From contig NZ_CP060784.1 in NCBI RefSeq assembly GCF_014489555.1, forward strand, positions 434,001 to 498,000: DNA of 64,000 nt, written 5' to 3'. Made by a program: the position numbers and the translations under genes. Below, one piece after another: positions 29,565-38,284 of this stretch; the stretch's first letter is position 1; every line of letters begins with the position of its first letter. A model generated the notes under the pieces. It was not told the DNA's origin. It was given only the letters and a program-made list of their open reading frames with translations, and ran no database searches. The DNA comes from Hymenobacter qilianensis. Its GTDB lineage: Bacteria > Bacteroidota > Bacteroidia > Cytophagales > Hymenobacteraceae.

Positions 29565-29735
29565 TGGTGCCATTGATTGAGCTTGTAGAGATTAATTGTT
29601 GCGCGTCGAGTGATATAACCCAAATTAAGAAGCTGGGGGGCATTTCTAGTTGCTTGTGTCCAGCTTACGTACACAGAATACACGCGGGCCAGTCCCGCCC
29701 GTGGCCAACGCTGGCCACACCACGTATTCCTGATC

Positions 29736-30434
29736 ATGCAAAAATTCACCGTAGAGCGCCTTTCCTTCGACACCCTTACGGAGCTGCCGAACGCTTGGCA
29801 GCCCCAAGACTACAAAGCTCTCTTGCTCAAAACCGGCTACGATAACCCCGACGAAATAGCCTCCGACGAGCTCAAAACCATGTGTCACATGGCCCTCACC
29901 GACCTGGAGCCCACGGAGGCGGCCCAGCTCGTATTGGAGTACCTTTTCGAGGACCAGCTCACAGCCGGCCAGATAGAAAACCTGGCCCACCAGATGCTCA
30001 CCGAGAAACTGTGGGAAGAAAACCCCGAGCTAGACCAGCACGAAGGGTTTTTTAAAGCCACCCAACTGCTGTACACTGCCTACAACGGCAAGTTTCCGCG
30101 GGCCGAGGCCGTGCAGTTTCAGGTTAAGGTCACCGCCGCCGACGCCGAAGCCCTGGCCCTGCTCGAGACGCAGCCGGAAGCCCCGCTTCTGCGCCTCCTG
30201 GCCCAAGGTATGCCCGACAGCACCCTGCTCAAGCGCCTGTTTCACGAGCAGCTCGACGGCACTAGCTTCCCCGAAGCACCGGCTATCATCTGGCAATTGA
30301 AGCCCCTGAAGCGCGAGGAAAAATCCGTCGTGTTTGACGTGGTTAGCTCCGCCTACTGGCTCGATGATTTCAAGTACGCCGACACCTACGAAGCCACTAC
30401 CCAAGCTGACACGTTAGTAGAGGAAGAAGATTAA
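29736..30434 (+). CDS. Uncharacterised soluble protein
   Basis: I do not recognise this acidic 232-residue protein. It is helical, with no signal peptide. Pieces that look conserved are ELPNAWQPQDYKALLLKTGYD near the start, EAAQLVLEYLFEDQLTAGQIENL and QMLTEKLWEENPELDQHEGFF in the middle, and FPEAPAIIWQLKPLKREEKSVVFDVVSSAYWLDDFKYAD in the C-terminal half. The tail is acidic (VEEED). It stands alone after the repeat element and has its own terminator. Confidence 0.65.
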   Translation: MQKFTVERLSFDTLTELPNAWQPQDYKALLLKTGYDNPDEIASDELKTMCHMALTDLEPTEAAQLVLEYLFEDQLTAGQIENLAHQMLTEKLWEENPELDQHEGFFKATQLLYTAYNGKFPRAEAVQFQVKVTAADAEALALLETQPEAPLLRLLAQGMPDSTLLKRLFHEQLDGTSFPEAPAIIWQLKPLKREEKSVVFDVVSSAYWLDDFKYADTYEATTQADTLVEEED

Positions 30435-30477
30435 TAAACGAAATATAGCAGGCCCCAACGCCAAGCTACCTGAAGGC

Positions 30478-30521
30478 AAAAAGCCCCCAGCAGAGTAAAA
30501 TACTCTCTAGGGGCTTTTTAT
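30478..30521 (+). terminator. Terminator between converging genes
   Basis: AAAAGCCCC pairs with GGGGCTTTT, with an inner stem AGAGTA / TACTCT, followed by a T-run. It lies between a rightward and a leftward gene and could serve both. Confidence 0.8.
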
Positions 30522-30535
30522 TAGTTTAACACTAG

Positions 30536-31018
30536 TTACTGATGCTTTTTGAAATAGCTGAAGTACTGAAAACGAAGCGCTGGAAATGAATCTCTGTATC
30601 GGTCTTTGGTGCGGGGAAACAGGAGAAAATAGCCCGCGTCGATGGTCCAGCCTCTATTCGCTTTTTTTGATTTTAAATCGATACCCAACGACAATACGCC
30701 TGCGCCTTCTTCACCTTCTGTAAAATAAGTAGCGCCTTGGCGGAAGAATAATTTTCGGCGGTTGGTACTCGCTTGCACGTTCCCAAAATACAGGCGGTGC
30801 TCTGCACTTAGCGCCGGCCACACGCCACCCATCGTAGGCCCCACCCCAACGGTAAAACCCAGTTGATTGTACGTAGTTAAATCGAAGCCAACGCCAGCAT
30901 GTAGCAACTCAGGCACCGATGCGCCAATCACGAACTTGGTTTTGGACAAGCCCGCATCTTGGGCAAAAATCCCTAGCGCCACCAACTGAAATAAGAGCAG
31001 TAAACCGAGCTTTTTCAT
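30536..31018 (-). CDS. Small exported beta-rich protein, possibly outer-membrane barrel
   Basis: The 160-residue product starts with a signal peptide (MKKLGLLLLFQLVALGIFAQ). The mature part alternates polar and aromatic residues in short stretches (LGFTVGVGPTMGGV, GVLSLGIDLKSKKANRGWTI, ALRFQYFSYF), as in small outer-membrane beta barrels. It ends FSYFKKHQ rather than in the usual aromatic residue. No specific family is recognised. Confidence 0.6.
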   Translation of the reverse strand: MKKLGLLLLFQLVALGIFAQDAGLSKTKFVIGASVPELLHAGVGFDLTTYNQLGFTVGVGPTMGGVWPALSAEHRLYFGNVQASTNRRKLFFRQGATYFTEGEEGAGVLSLGIDLKSKKANRGWTIDAGYFLLFPRTKDRYRDSFPALRFQYFSYFKKHQ

Positions 31019-31065
31019 TTGATTAGGCTATAGCGGTTAGACGGTCAACTTGGGTTTAAGCTGAC

Positions 31066-31159
31066 CGTCAGGCAGAGCAGCGCGAAGCATCTCGCTCGTG
31101 GTAGTGAGATTACTACTCCTGCGTCAGCACGCGAGATGCTTCGCGCTGCTCTGCATGAC
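31066..31159. repeat. Dispersed palindrome copy
   Basis: Arms GTCAGGCAGAGCAGCGCGAAG... and ...CTTCGCGCTGCTCTGCATGAC pair with one mismatch over about 29 bp; the loop contains GAGATTACTACTCCTGCGTC, shared with other copies. It lies between two leftward genes; a further half-copy, CGCTCCGCATGACCGTC, follows on the right. Confidence 0.85.
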
Positions 31160-31218
31160 CGCCTTTTTTTCGCTCCGCATGACCGTCTATTTATTAAGTG
31201 TTAATTCACTTGACTTCC

Positions 31219-31851
31219 CTATCCCTCACGACGAAAAAGAAAACACACGATTCGAGGGGTTGTGGTGCGGTCGTCGTCGTCAAACCACTCTTGCAGGGTT
31301 ATGCAGCTAAAGCCGTGGCGGCGGGCCGTTTCGGTGAAGTCGGAGATGTGGTGCACGTAGCATTCCAGCTCAAAAATGCCCCCCGCAGCCGTATCAAAGC
31401 GGGCTTTGCTGCCCTGGTATTGCTTCAACGGGTGCAGCTCACCGATGTAAAAATGCCCTTGTGGTTGGAGAGCTTTGCTGGCCTGGGCAAATACGTGGTT
31501 TAGGTCCTGGATGTGCTCCAGAATAAGGCTGCACGTAATAAGGTTGGCGGGCGTGCGGCTGAACTTCCATGCCTGCGTAATATCCGCCTGATGGAAGGTA
31601 ATGTGCGGCTGCTGCAGCTTCTCCTGAGCCCTGCGCAGCATTTCGGCGGAGAAATCGACGGCGGTAAGATGAGTGGTGCGAGCAGCCAGCCATTCGGTGT
31701 TTTTGCCGGTGCCGCAGCCCAGCTCTATTACTTCATCAAAATGCCCCCCAGGCACTAAGGAGCGAATGGCTTGCGCTTCTAAGTCGCGGGTTTTGTTCTG
31801 GACATCGTCGTAGCTGTCGGCCCAGGAGTTGTAGGCTTCTTGAATATTCAT
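31219..31851 (-). CDS. Class I SAM-dependent methyltransferase
   Basis: The 210-residue cytosolic enzyme has the Rossmann fold of class I methyltransferases. Motif I is VIELGCGTGKNTEWLA, with the acidic residue after motif II in LTAVDFSAEM; motif post-II is ITFHQADITQAW, and motif IV LITCSLILEHIQDL. The N-terminus YNSWADSYDD is that of ubiquinone/menaquinone or small-molecule methyltransferases (UbiE-like). The true substrate cannot be read. Two copies of the GCCCCCC motif lie in the gene. Confidence 0.87.
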   Translation of the reverse strand: MNIQEAYNSWADSYDDVQNKTRDLEAQAIRSLVPGGHFDEVIELGCGTGKNTEWLAARTTHLTAVDFSAEMLRRAQEKLQQPHITFHQADITQAWKFSRTPANLITCSLILEHIQDLNHVFAQASKALQPQGHFYIGELHPLKQYQGSKARFDTAAGGIFELECYVHHISDFTETARRHGFSCITLQEWFDDDDRTTTPRIVCFLFRREG

Positions 31852-32010
31852 GGTTGAAAATTACTAGTGATCCTGGCGGTTTTAAAGGACGTTTTTTGCT
31901 TGGGATGGCCCTCATTTTCGTGCTTTTATAACGCTAGCATTCTGTGAGTTTAATGCTGATATTCATTCTCTTAGACGGCTTTTCTCCCATTCTACTCTTA
32001 TTCTACAGCC

Positions 32011-33587
32011 ATGCGTACTTCTACTGCTATTCTTTCTACGGCGTTGTTCACACTTTTTCTAACCAGCTGTCAGCAGCAAGCCGATGACCAACTGAGCCCA
32101 CAGCCCAAAGCGGACCCCACCGAAGCGCTGACCACTCAACAGCTCGACTCGCAGATACTCAGCCGCCTGCGCGAAACGGGTCGGTTCGACTGGAATCAGG
32201 CGTCGGAGCACTTTGTGTGGAGCGCCCTCACCCGCTCCGACTACGTGCTCTCGGTGGGCTATAAGCCAGCGGGATTTGTGGGGGAATTGCCCCCGATGCT
32301 GCCTCGTCGCCGGCTTGGCAAGCCGCCCGTGCGCAGGTGCTGGAGCTGATTTTGGCCGAGGAGCGCAAAGCCAATCCCGACTTAACCCAGACACAGGTAG
32401 TTGCTTTCGAGGAAAATGTGCTGCCCGTACTCGACGTGACGGTGCGTGAGCTGAGCACGATTCAGAAACTAAGGGCCTCAGAGCTGGTGCGCTACGCTGA
32501 GCCGATAGGCTACGAGCCCAACCGCCGCCAGGCAGTGACAGCTAACAGCAGCGCGGCCATTCTGAGCAGCAGCGGCTGCGACAATAATGTGCCGAACCCC
32601 GATTTGGTGGCCGGCTCCGACTATACGGTGCTTGCCAACGGCAGCAAATCTTCCTGGAATCAGTCCGATCAGTTTCACGGCATTCGAGCTAGCTGGAGCC
32701 AGAGTACGGGCCAGGGCATCAAAATCGTTATTATTGATTCGGGCTCCTCCGATGCCCAGGAAAATCTGGGATCCGCTTTCAATCAGGGGTTGAGCCAGGG
32801 TCGCACTATTGAGCGACTGGTAACGCTGCCGCGCGCTTCCATCTTTGGCATTCCTACGGGGCCGGTAGAAACGCCCAACGACGGTTGCGGACACGGCACT
32901 AGCATGGCCGGCGCAGCTGCTGCGCCGCGGGGCACCGATGGTGCAGCCGTGGGCGTTGCCTACAATGCTAATCTAATTACGATTCGCGCCGCGCAGGATG
33001 TATTTCTTGATGCCAGCCGTGAAGTGAAAGGTGTGTCCGACGCTTACATTCTGGCTGGTAACCGCACCGACGTGCGCATTATCAGCATGAGTATGGGCCG
33101 CCTGACCAGCTCGTCGCAAATGACTGACGCGATACGTTATGCCTACAACCGCGGCAAGCTCATCTTCTGCGCCGCTGGCACTTCCTATGATTGGTCGTCG
33201 GGCTTTGTAGGAGTTACTTACCCGGCCACGCTGCCCGAAGTGGTGGCCGTGACCGGTCTGCAAGACAACCTTACTTCCCGCTGCGATGATTGCCACGTAG
33301 GAGCCAAGGTTGAGTTTGCGGTAGTGATGCAGAAGCCCAGCAACGACCGCGCGGTGCTATCGTTGGCCATGAGCGGCGACGCTCCGAGCACCGTGGGGGG
33401 CTCTTCGGTTGCTACGGCTACGATGGCTGGCATTACGGCCCTTGTTTGGGCACAACATCCTGCCGAAACCCGAGCCCAGATTATGAGTCGCCTGGTAGTC
33501 GCCAGCTCCAACCGGACGGCGCGTAGCAGCAGCTTCGGCTGGGGCCGCGTGAATGCGGCGGCGGCCGTGGGTGCGCTGCCACTGTAG
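32011..33587 (+). CDS. S8 (subtilisin-like) serine peptidase lipoprotein, frame broken by one missing base
   Basis: The start (MRTSTAILSTALFTLFLTSC) is a lipoprotein signal. Two frames join when one C is added to C5 at 32290-32294, giving LPPDAASSPAWQAARAQVLEL, then a pro-region and the catalytic domain. The triad is seen as Asp in IKIVIIDSGSSDA, His in GCGHGTSMAGAAA and Ser in GGSSVATATMAGITA. The corrected length is about 525 residues. It is probably active at the cell surface or in the periplasm. The stop codon lies in the left arm of another inverted repeat. The break falls in a TTGCCCCC motif copy. Confidence 0.87.
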
Positions 33588-33674
33588 AGACGCATACTTG
33601 CGTCTCGTCGTTGTTTAGTTGGTTAGGCTATAACAGATTATCCAACGACGAGACGCAAATATGCGTCTCTACAA
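33583..33674. repeat. Inverted repeat of the GTAGAGACGCA type
   Basis: The arms 33583-33622 and 33641-33674 pair around a short centre: TGTAGAGACGCATACTTGCG on the left, CGCAAATATGCGTCTCTACA on the right. Each arm is itself partly palindromic (GAGACGCA...TGCGTCTC). It begins inside the last codons of the S8 peptidase gene, whose TAG stop belongs to the repeat. Confidence 0.8.
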
Positions 33675-33754
33675 TGTTCAGCTTTCCTAGTTATTTAAAA
33701 AAAGCCCCCCAGCTCAACCACAGCCTACTTCCTGTCGGGCTCGTAGTAACTGGG

Positions 33755-34435
33755 ATGGAAACATATGCCCTTGGTGACATTCACGGTGCCTTCCGCGCGC
33801 TGGAGCAGGTATTGGAACGCAGTCCTTTTCGACCCGGAATTGACCGTCTAATTCACTTAGGCGACGTATCTGACGGCTGGCCCGACACAGCAGAATGTGT
33901 GGAGCGCCTGCTCAATATCCCCAACAGCATCTGGCTACAAGGCAACCACGACTGGTGGACGGCAGAGTGGATGGCGACCGAGTCGCCACGGGAGGAGGTA
34001 AATATGCTGTGGTATCAGCAAGGCGGAAGGGCAACTTTTGAATCGTATGAGCGGAAACCGAAAGAGCAGACTGAACGGCACTTTCGCACTTTCTTTGGCA
34101 AGCAGCTGCCATATTTTGAGGATGAAGTAGGCAACCTCTACGTGCACGGCGGCTACGACCCCGACCTGCCAATAGCTGAGCAAGACCCCTACAGCCTTAT
34201 CTGGGACCGGACGCTGTGGCGCAATGGCATGTTCGCCGAAGACTACCACGAATGCTTCATTGGCCACACGCCTACCTGGCCCGCTAGCGCAGTGCCCTGC
34301 CAGCGCGCCAACGTGTGGAACTTGGACCAGGGCGCGGCTTACGGCGGGCAGCTAAGTCTTATGAATGTGCGCACCAAGGAGTTTGTACAAAGTGATGTAG
34401 TTCAAACACTTTACCCCGGCGTGAAGGGCCGCTGA
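33755..34435 (+). CDS. Metallophosphoesterase (serine/threonine phosphatase-like)
   Basis: The 226-residue enzyme has all calcineurin-type metal motifs in order: YALGDIHGAF (Asp, His), IHLGDVSDG (Asp), LQGNHDWW (Asn, His), YVHGGYD (His) and IGHTPT (His). This arrangement is that of bacterial PPP-like phosphatases or diadenosine tetraphosphatases. I chose the ATG at 33755, which directly precedes the first motif; the frame is open upstream but contains a motif-type GCCCCCCAG tract and no domain. Confidence 0.88.
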   Translation: METYALGDIHGAFRALEQVLERSPFRPGIDRLIHLGDVSDGWPDTAECVERLLNIPNSIWLQGNHDWWTAEWMATESPREEVNMLWYQQGGRATFESYERKPKEQTERHFRTFFGKQLPYFEDEVGNLYVHGGYDPDLPIAEQDPYSLIWDRTLWRNGMFAEDYHECFIGHTPTWPASAVPCQRANVWNLDQGAAYGGQLSLMNVRTKEFVQSDVVQTLYPGVKGR

Positions 34436-34448
34436 CAAGCACTCAGCG

Positions 34449-34868
34449 CTACTTCACCGTAGGCGGATTGCGGTTGCCTCCCGTTGGTGCGCCACCGGCA
34501 AGCTGGGTTACCATGTCATCCAGTATTTCCTTGCTGTAGCCGATGCGGTTGGCGTATTCCATGCACAGGCCGTACTCACGAGGGTCAATCTGGCCGTCCT
34601 GCAACATCATCTGCACCAAAGTTTGCAGTTCCAAGGTGCGCTGCATGCCTTCGGAAGCCACCACGAAGCTGAGCACACTGAGGTTATCGGCAATGGGCTT
34701 CACGTCTTCGGCCGTCAGGCCAAGTTTCTTGCCTATTTGCAGCAGAAATTCTCCTTCACTCTTATCAAGTATGCCGTCGGCGGCGGCAATCAGTACCAGG
34801 TTTTGGAAAAAGCTCAGCTTCTTTTGCTGCGTATTCAGCAGCGTTTCGAGGTTGTGATAATCTTGCAT
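34449..34868 (-). CDS. TerB-like protein
   Basis: A 139-residue acidic helical protein with the TerB pattern: FFQNLVLIAAADGILDKSEGEFLLQIGKKLGL, where the Asp residues of ADGxLDxxE can bind metal, and a second similar unit QMMLQDGQIDPREYGLC. TerB domains occur in tellurite-resistance and stress loci and in membrane-associated complexes; no other ter genes are near. No signal peptide. Confidence 0.78.
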   Translation of the reverse strand: MQDYHNLETLLNTQQKKLSFFQNLVLIAAADGILDKSEGEFLLQIGKKLGLTAEDVKPIADNLSVLSFVVASEGMQRTLELQTLVQMMLQDGQIDPREYGLCMEYANRIGYSKEILDDMVTQLAGGAPTGGNRNPPTVK

Positions 34869-35090
34869 GAGTGATAAAATAGGGTGGTTTTATAATCCCG
34901 ACTAGCCTTGAGTGAATGAGCATGTACCACTCAGCTCCAGCACAGAACGCGTACCTTGCCGGCCCCACATGCTGGCAGCGGGGTGGTTGAGCCACTAGTT
35001 CTAAGAGAGTTGCAAGTGTAGCGAGGCATGAGTGGAATAATACATACTGCAGGCACCTGCCTGGGTTTCAGTGATCCTTACGTAGCATTT

Positions 35091-35636
35091 ATGAAAAACG
35101 CTTACCTATTTCTGATCCTTTTTGCCTTGGGCTGCACAACCACCAAAATGCCCCCCACGCCTTCGCAGGACTTTTTTGGGCGCTTGAGCACCCTATGCAA
35201 CCAGGCGTATGAGGGTAAAGTGGTGTTTCCGGAAGGCGGCAAAGACCCATTTGGGGGCAAAGCGTTGGTGATGCGGGTGCAGAGCTGTTCACCCACCGAA
35301 ATCCGGGTTCCTTTTCAGGTAGGCGAGGATAAATCCCGCACCTGGGTATTCACCAAAAGTGACCAGGGTCTCCTGCTTAAGCACGACCACCGCCACCCCG
35401 ATGGCACTCCCGATTCAGTGACTATGTATGGGGGCTACGCCAAGGCCGGCAGCACCCTGTATAGTCAAAGCTTTCCGGCCGATGACTACACGGCTAAGCT
35501 AATCCCAGCAGCGGCCACCAATGAGTGGTCAACGGTATTGAGCGAAGACCGCAAGACGTTCAGCTACATTTTGAAACGCGATGGGCAGCTACGGTTTCAG
35601 GCCGATTTCGACTTGACAAAACCACTGAGTCAGTAG
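35091..35636 (+). CDS. Lipoprotein of unknown function
   Basis: The 181-residue product starts with MKNAYLFLILFALGC, a lipoprotein signal with Cys at residue 15. The mature part (SPTEIRVPFQVGEDKSRTWVF; LKHDHRHPDGTPDSVTMYGG; SQSFPADDYTAKLIPAA) looks like a small beta-sandwich and has a His/Asp-rich loop that could bind metal. It matches a type of uncharacterised secreted Bacteroidota protein. It precedes the lipase gene by about 30 bases and may be cotranscribed with it. The coding sequence holds a GCCCCCC motif copy. Confidence 0.7.
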   Translation: MKNAYLFLILFALGCTTTKMPPTPSQDFFGRLSTLCNQAYEGKVVFPEGGKDPFGGKALVMRVQSCSPTEIRVPFQVGEDKSRTWVFTKSDQGLLLKHDHRHPDGTPDSVTMYGGYAKAGSTLYSQSFPADDYTAKLIPAAATNEWSTVLSEDRKTFSYILKRDGQLRFQADFDLTKPLSQ

Positions 35637-35668
35637 ATTGTATAGAAGTAGTCTCAAACTACTTGCTG

Positions 35669-36760
35669 ATGCTGCGCATTGCCTTCTACCTTTTTTGATT
35701 GCTGGTGGGAGCCGGGAGCATTCAGGCCCAACAGCTGAAACCTGGTTTTGATAAAGCGGAGTACGTAGAGCTGCAGCTGCTACGCCTGCACGCACGCATC
35801 GCCGATACTACGTTTTTTGGCGCGATTCCGCGTCCGGCCCAATTTCGCATGGTGTACCGCTCGCCCGTCGTGGGCCTCGATAACCGCTGGGATTTGTGGA
35901 CTAATACCAACTCGGTGGCTGTTATTAGTCTGCGCGGCACCACGGCCAACTCGGTAAGCTGGCTAGAGAATTTTTATGCCGCTATGCTCCCGGCCACGGG
36001 TGAGCTGCGCCTCACTCCCACTCGCACCTTCAAATACGCGCTGGCTACCAATTCGCAGGCGGCCGTACACACGGGCTGGCTGCTGGGCACGGCGTTTCTG
36101 GCCGATGATATTCTGGCCAAAGTCGATTCTCTGTACAAGCGCGGCACGCACGATGTCATCATTATGGGCCACAGCCAAGGCGGCGCGCTGGCTTATTTGC
36201 TCACGGCGCATGTGCGCTCCCTTCAGAAGCAGGGACTCCTTCCAGCTGACATTCGATTCAAAACCTATTGTAGCGCCGGCCCCAAACCAGGCAACCTCTA
36301 CTTTGCTTACGATTATGAAGCTGCAACACAAGGCGGCTGGGCCTTCAATGTGGTAAATCCGGTCGACTGGGTGCCGGAGTTCCCGCTCTCCGTCCAGACG
36401 TTGAGCGACTTTAACCCTGTCAATCCGTTTGTGGGGGCCAAATCAATGATTAAAAAGCAGAAGTTCCCTCAAATCCTGGCGATGGGCTTTGCTTATAATC
36501 AAATGGAAAAGCCTTCGCGACGGGCACAGCAGCGGTATCAACGCTATCTAGGCAACTTTGTAATGCGGGCTGTAAAAAAGCAGGTGCCTGACTACCAAGG
36601 ACCTGCTTTTTATTCCAGCAGCCACTATGTGCGGGCTGGCACTAGCATCGTACTACCCGCCGACTCGGCCTACCACACCAGGTTCCCGGACAATCAGGAG
36701 CAGCTATTTATGCACCACCTTTTTCAGCCCTATTATTATCTGGCTGAACGACTACACTAA
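35669..36760 (+). CDS. Lipase class 3 family protein with in-frame TGA in its signal peptide
   Basis: The main frame encodes an alpha/beta hydrolase with the lipase nucleophile elbow DVIIMGHSQGGALAYLLTAH, the lid-side phrase VAVISLRGTTANSVSWLENF and a later PVDWVPEFPL with the likely Asp, and C-terminal His in FMHHLF. A natural start, MLRIAFYLF, lies upstream in the same frame but is followed by TGA (35696-35698), then LLVGAGSIQA, which completes a signal peptide. Without readthrough, translation must begin at TTG or GTG inside the signal. A point error (for example TGA for TTA) would restore the leader. Confidence 0.75.
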
Positions 36761-36799
36761 GGCAAAAAAGCCCCCCAGCCAACAATAGCTTACTATCTT

Positions 36800-36837
36800 A
36801 AAAAAAAGCCTACTCTATTTAAAGAGTAGGCTTTTTC
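36800..36837. terminator. Bidirectional terminator between lipase and fabI
   Basis: AAAAGCCTACTCT and AGAGTAGGCTTTTT pair around ATTTAA, with A and T runs on both sides. An unpaired AAAAAAGCCCCCCAGCC tract lies to its left at about 36764-36780. Confidence 0.85.
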
Positions 36838-36858
36838 AGGATTTCTGGTTACCAGAAA

Positions 36859-37680
36859 CTAGCTATTCATTTTCATCAAGGCCTCCACTACATCTTCCGA
36901 AATTCCGGTGCTACTGAAGCCACCGTCGTGGAGCAGGTTCTGCATAGTTACGTAGCGGGTCAAGTCGGAGAAGAGGGTAATGCAATAGTCGGCGCAAGCT
37001 TCAGCGGGAGCATTGCCCAGCGGCGACATCTTATCAGCGTAGTCGTAGAAGGCATCGAAACCGCCTACACCGGTGCCGGCTGTGGTTTTGGTCGGCGACT
37101 GCGAGATGGTGTTCACGCGCACCTTTTTGAGCTTGCCGAGGCGGTAGCCGTAGTTGCGGGCGATGCTTTCGAGCATGGCTTTGGCCTGCGACATATCCGT
37201 GTAATCGGGGAATACGCGCTGAGCGGCAATGTACGAGAGGGCCACAATGCTACCCCACTCTTTCATGGCGTCCTGACGTTCGGCTACAGCCATCATTTTG
37301 TGAAACGACAAGGCCGACACGTCCAGAGTTTGCTGGAAGAATTTATAGTCCAGTTCGCCGTAATGTTTCTTCTTACGAATGTTCGGGCTCATGCCAATGC
37401 TGTGCAACACGAAGTCCAATTTGCCCCCCAGGTGCTCTGTAGCCTGCGAAAACAGGTTTTCCAGTTCCTCCACAGAGGTAGCGTCGGCGGGCACGATAAG
37501 AGCGCCGCACTCCTCGGCTAGTTGCTTGATTTCGCCCATGCGCATGGCCAGCGGGGCGTTAGTCAGCACAAAGCGGGCACCTTCGGCGTGGGCTTTCTGG
37601 GCTACTTTCCAAGCAATGGACTTGGAATCAAGGGCGCCGGAGATAATGCCGACTTTGCCAGCGAGTAGGTTATTGGACAT
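36859..37680 (-). CDS. fabI: Enoyl-[acyl-carrier-protein] reductase (NADH), FabI type
   Basis: FabI does the last reduction in each cycle of fatty-acid elongation. The 273-residue SDR product begins LAGKVGIISGALDSKSIAWKVAQKAHAEGA, the atypical cofactor motif of FabI; other marks are FVLHSIGMSPN, the catalytic pair Y-x6-K in DYTDMSQAKAML, and VRVNTISQSPTKT. One GGGGGGC motif copy lies inside the gene without breaking the frame. Confidence 0.94.
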   Translation of the reverse strand: MSNNLLAGKVGIISGALDSKSIAWKVAQKAHAEGARFVLTNAPLAMRMGEIKQLAEECGALIVPADATSVEELENLFSQATEHLGGKLDFVLHSIGMSPNIRKKKHYGELDYKFFQQTLDVSALSFHKMMAVAERQDAMKEWGSIVALSYIAAQRVFPDYTDMSQAKAMLESIARNYGYRLGKLKKVRVNTISQSPTKTTAGTGVGGFDAFYDYADKMSPLGNAPAEACADYCITLFSDLTRYVTMQNLLHDGGFSSTGISEDVVEALMKMNS

Positions 37681-37903
37681 GTAAGGGAGATTGGAAGTTT
37701 AGTTGGGTCAGGTTGCGAAGGGTTCTTATCACGAAATAGGGTTATCCCATTTCCGGACAAGTGCCGGCAATTTAGCCAATCCTTTTCCTTTTGCCTCCTA
37801 CTTCGAGTGAGCTATATTCTTATGATAAAACTACTCACTTATGGAGCGACTGTTCACTCTGTAGGTTATGAATGAGACCTGTAGCTATAAAATGTAGTCG
37901 CGC

Positions 37904-38236
37904 TTACTTATCTAATTGCATATGATATGCAATTAGCCATTTAATTGAAGATACTATTTGTAGATGCTTATAAAACATGAATGATAAGGGGAGCAGCATA
38001 AATAGAGAGACAAAGACAGTTCTTTTGGTATTACCGGAATAATATGGAAATAATATCACCCCGAATCCTGCAGCCATAAACAAGCTTGATAACATCTCCA
38101 ACCTAAGGAATAAGATAGTATTGTTCGCTGGGTGATTGAGGTCGATGAGATGCTTAAAATAGTAGAATCCAATAATCCCTAATAGCCAAGTTATCTTGCC
38201 AAATAATTTAATTCGCTTGCCTTTGACGATTTCCAT
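37904..38236 (-). CDS. Small membrane protein of unknown function
   Basis: The 110-residue product has three hydrophobic segments: LFGKITWLLGIIGFYYF, MLSSLFMAAGFGVILFPYY and VFVSLFMLLPLSFMFY, with Lys-rich ends. Base composition is lower in GC than its neighbours. No family is recognised. The 220 bases between it and fabI hold no gene that I can see. Confidence 0.55.
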   Translation of the reverse strand: MEIVKGKRIKLFGKITWLLGIIGFYYFKHLIDLNHPANNTILFLRLEMLSSLFMAAGFGVILFPYYSGNTKRTVFVSLFMLLPLSFMFYKHLQIVSSIKWLIAYHMQLDK

Positions 38237-38284
38237 GTTAGTAAGGTGCGAAAAAATAAAGAGTTTCTATCCCTAATATTTAGT

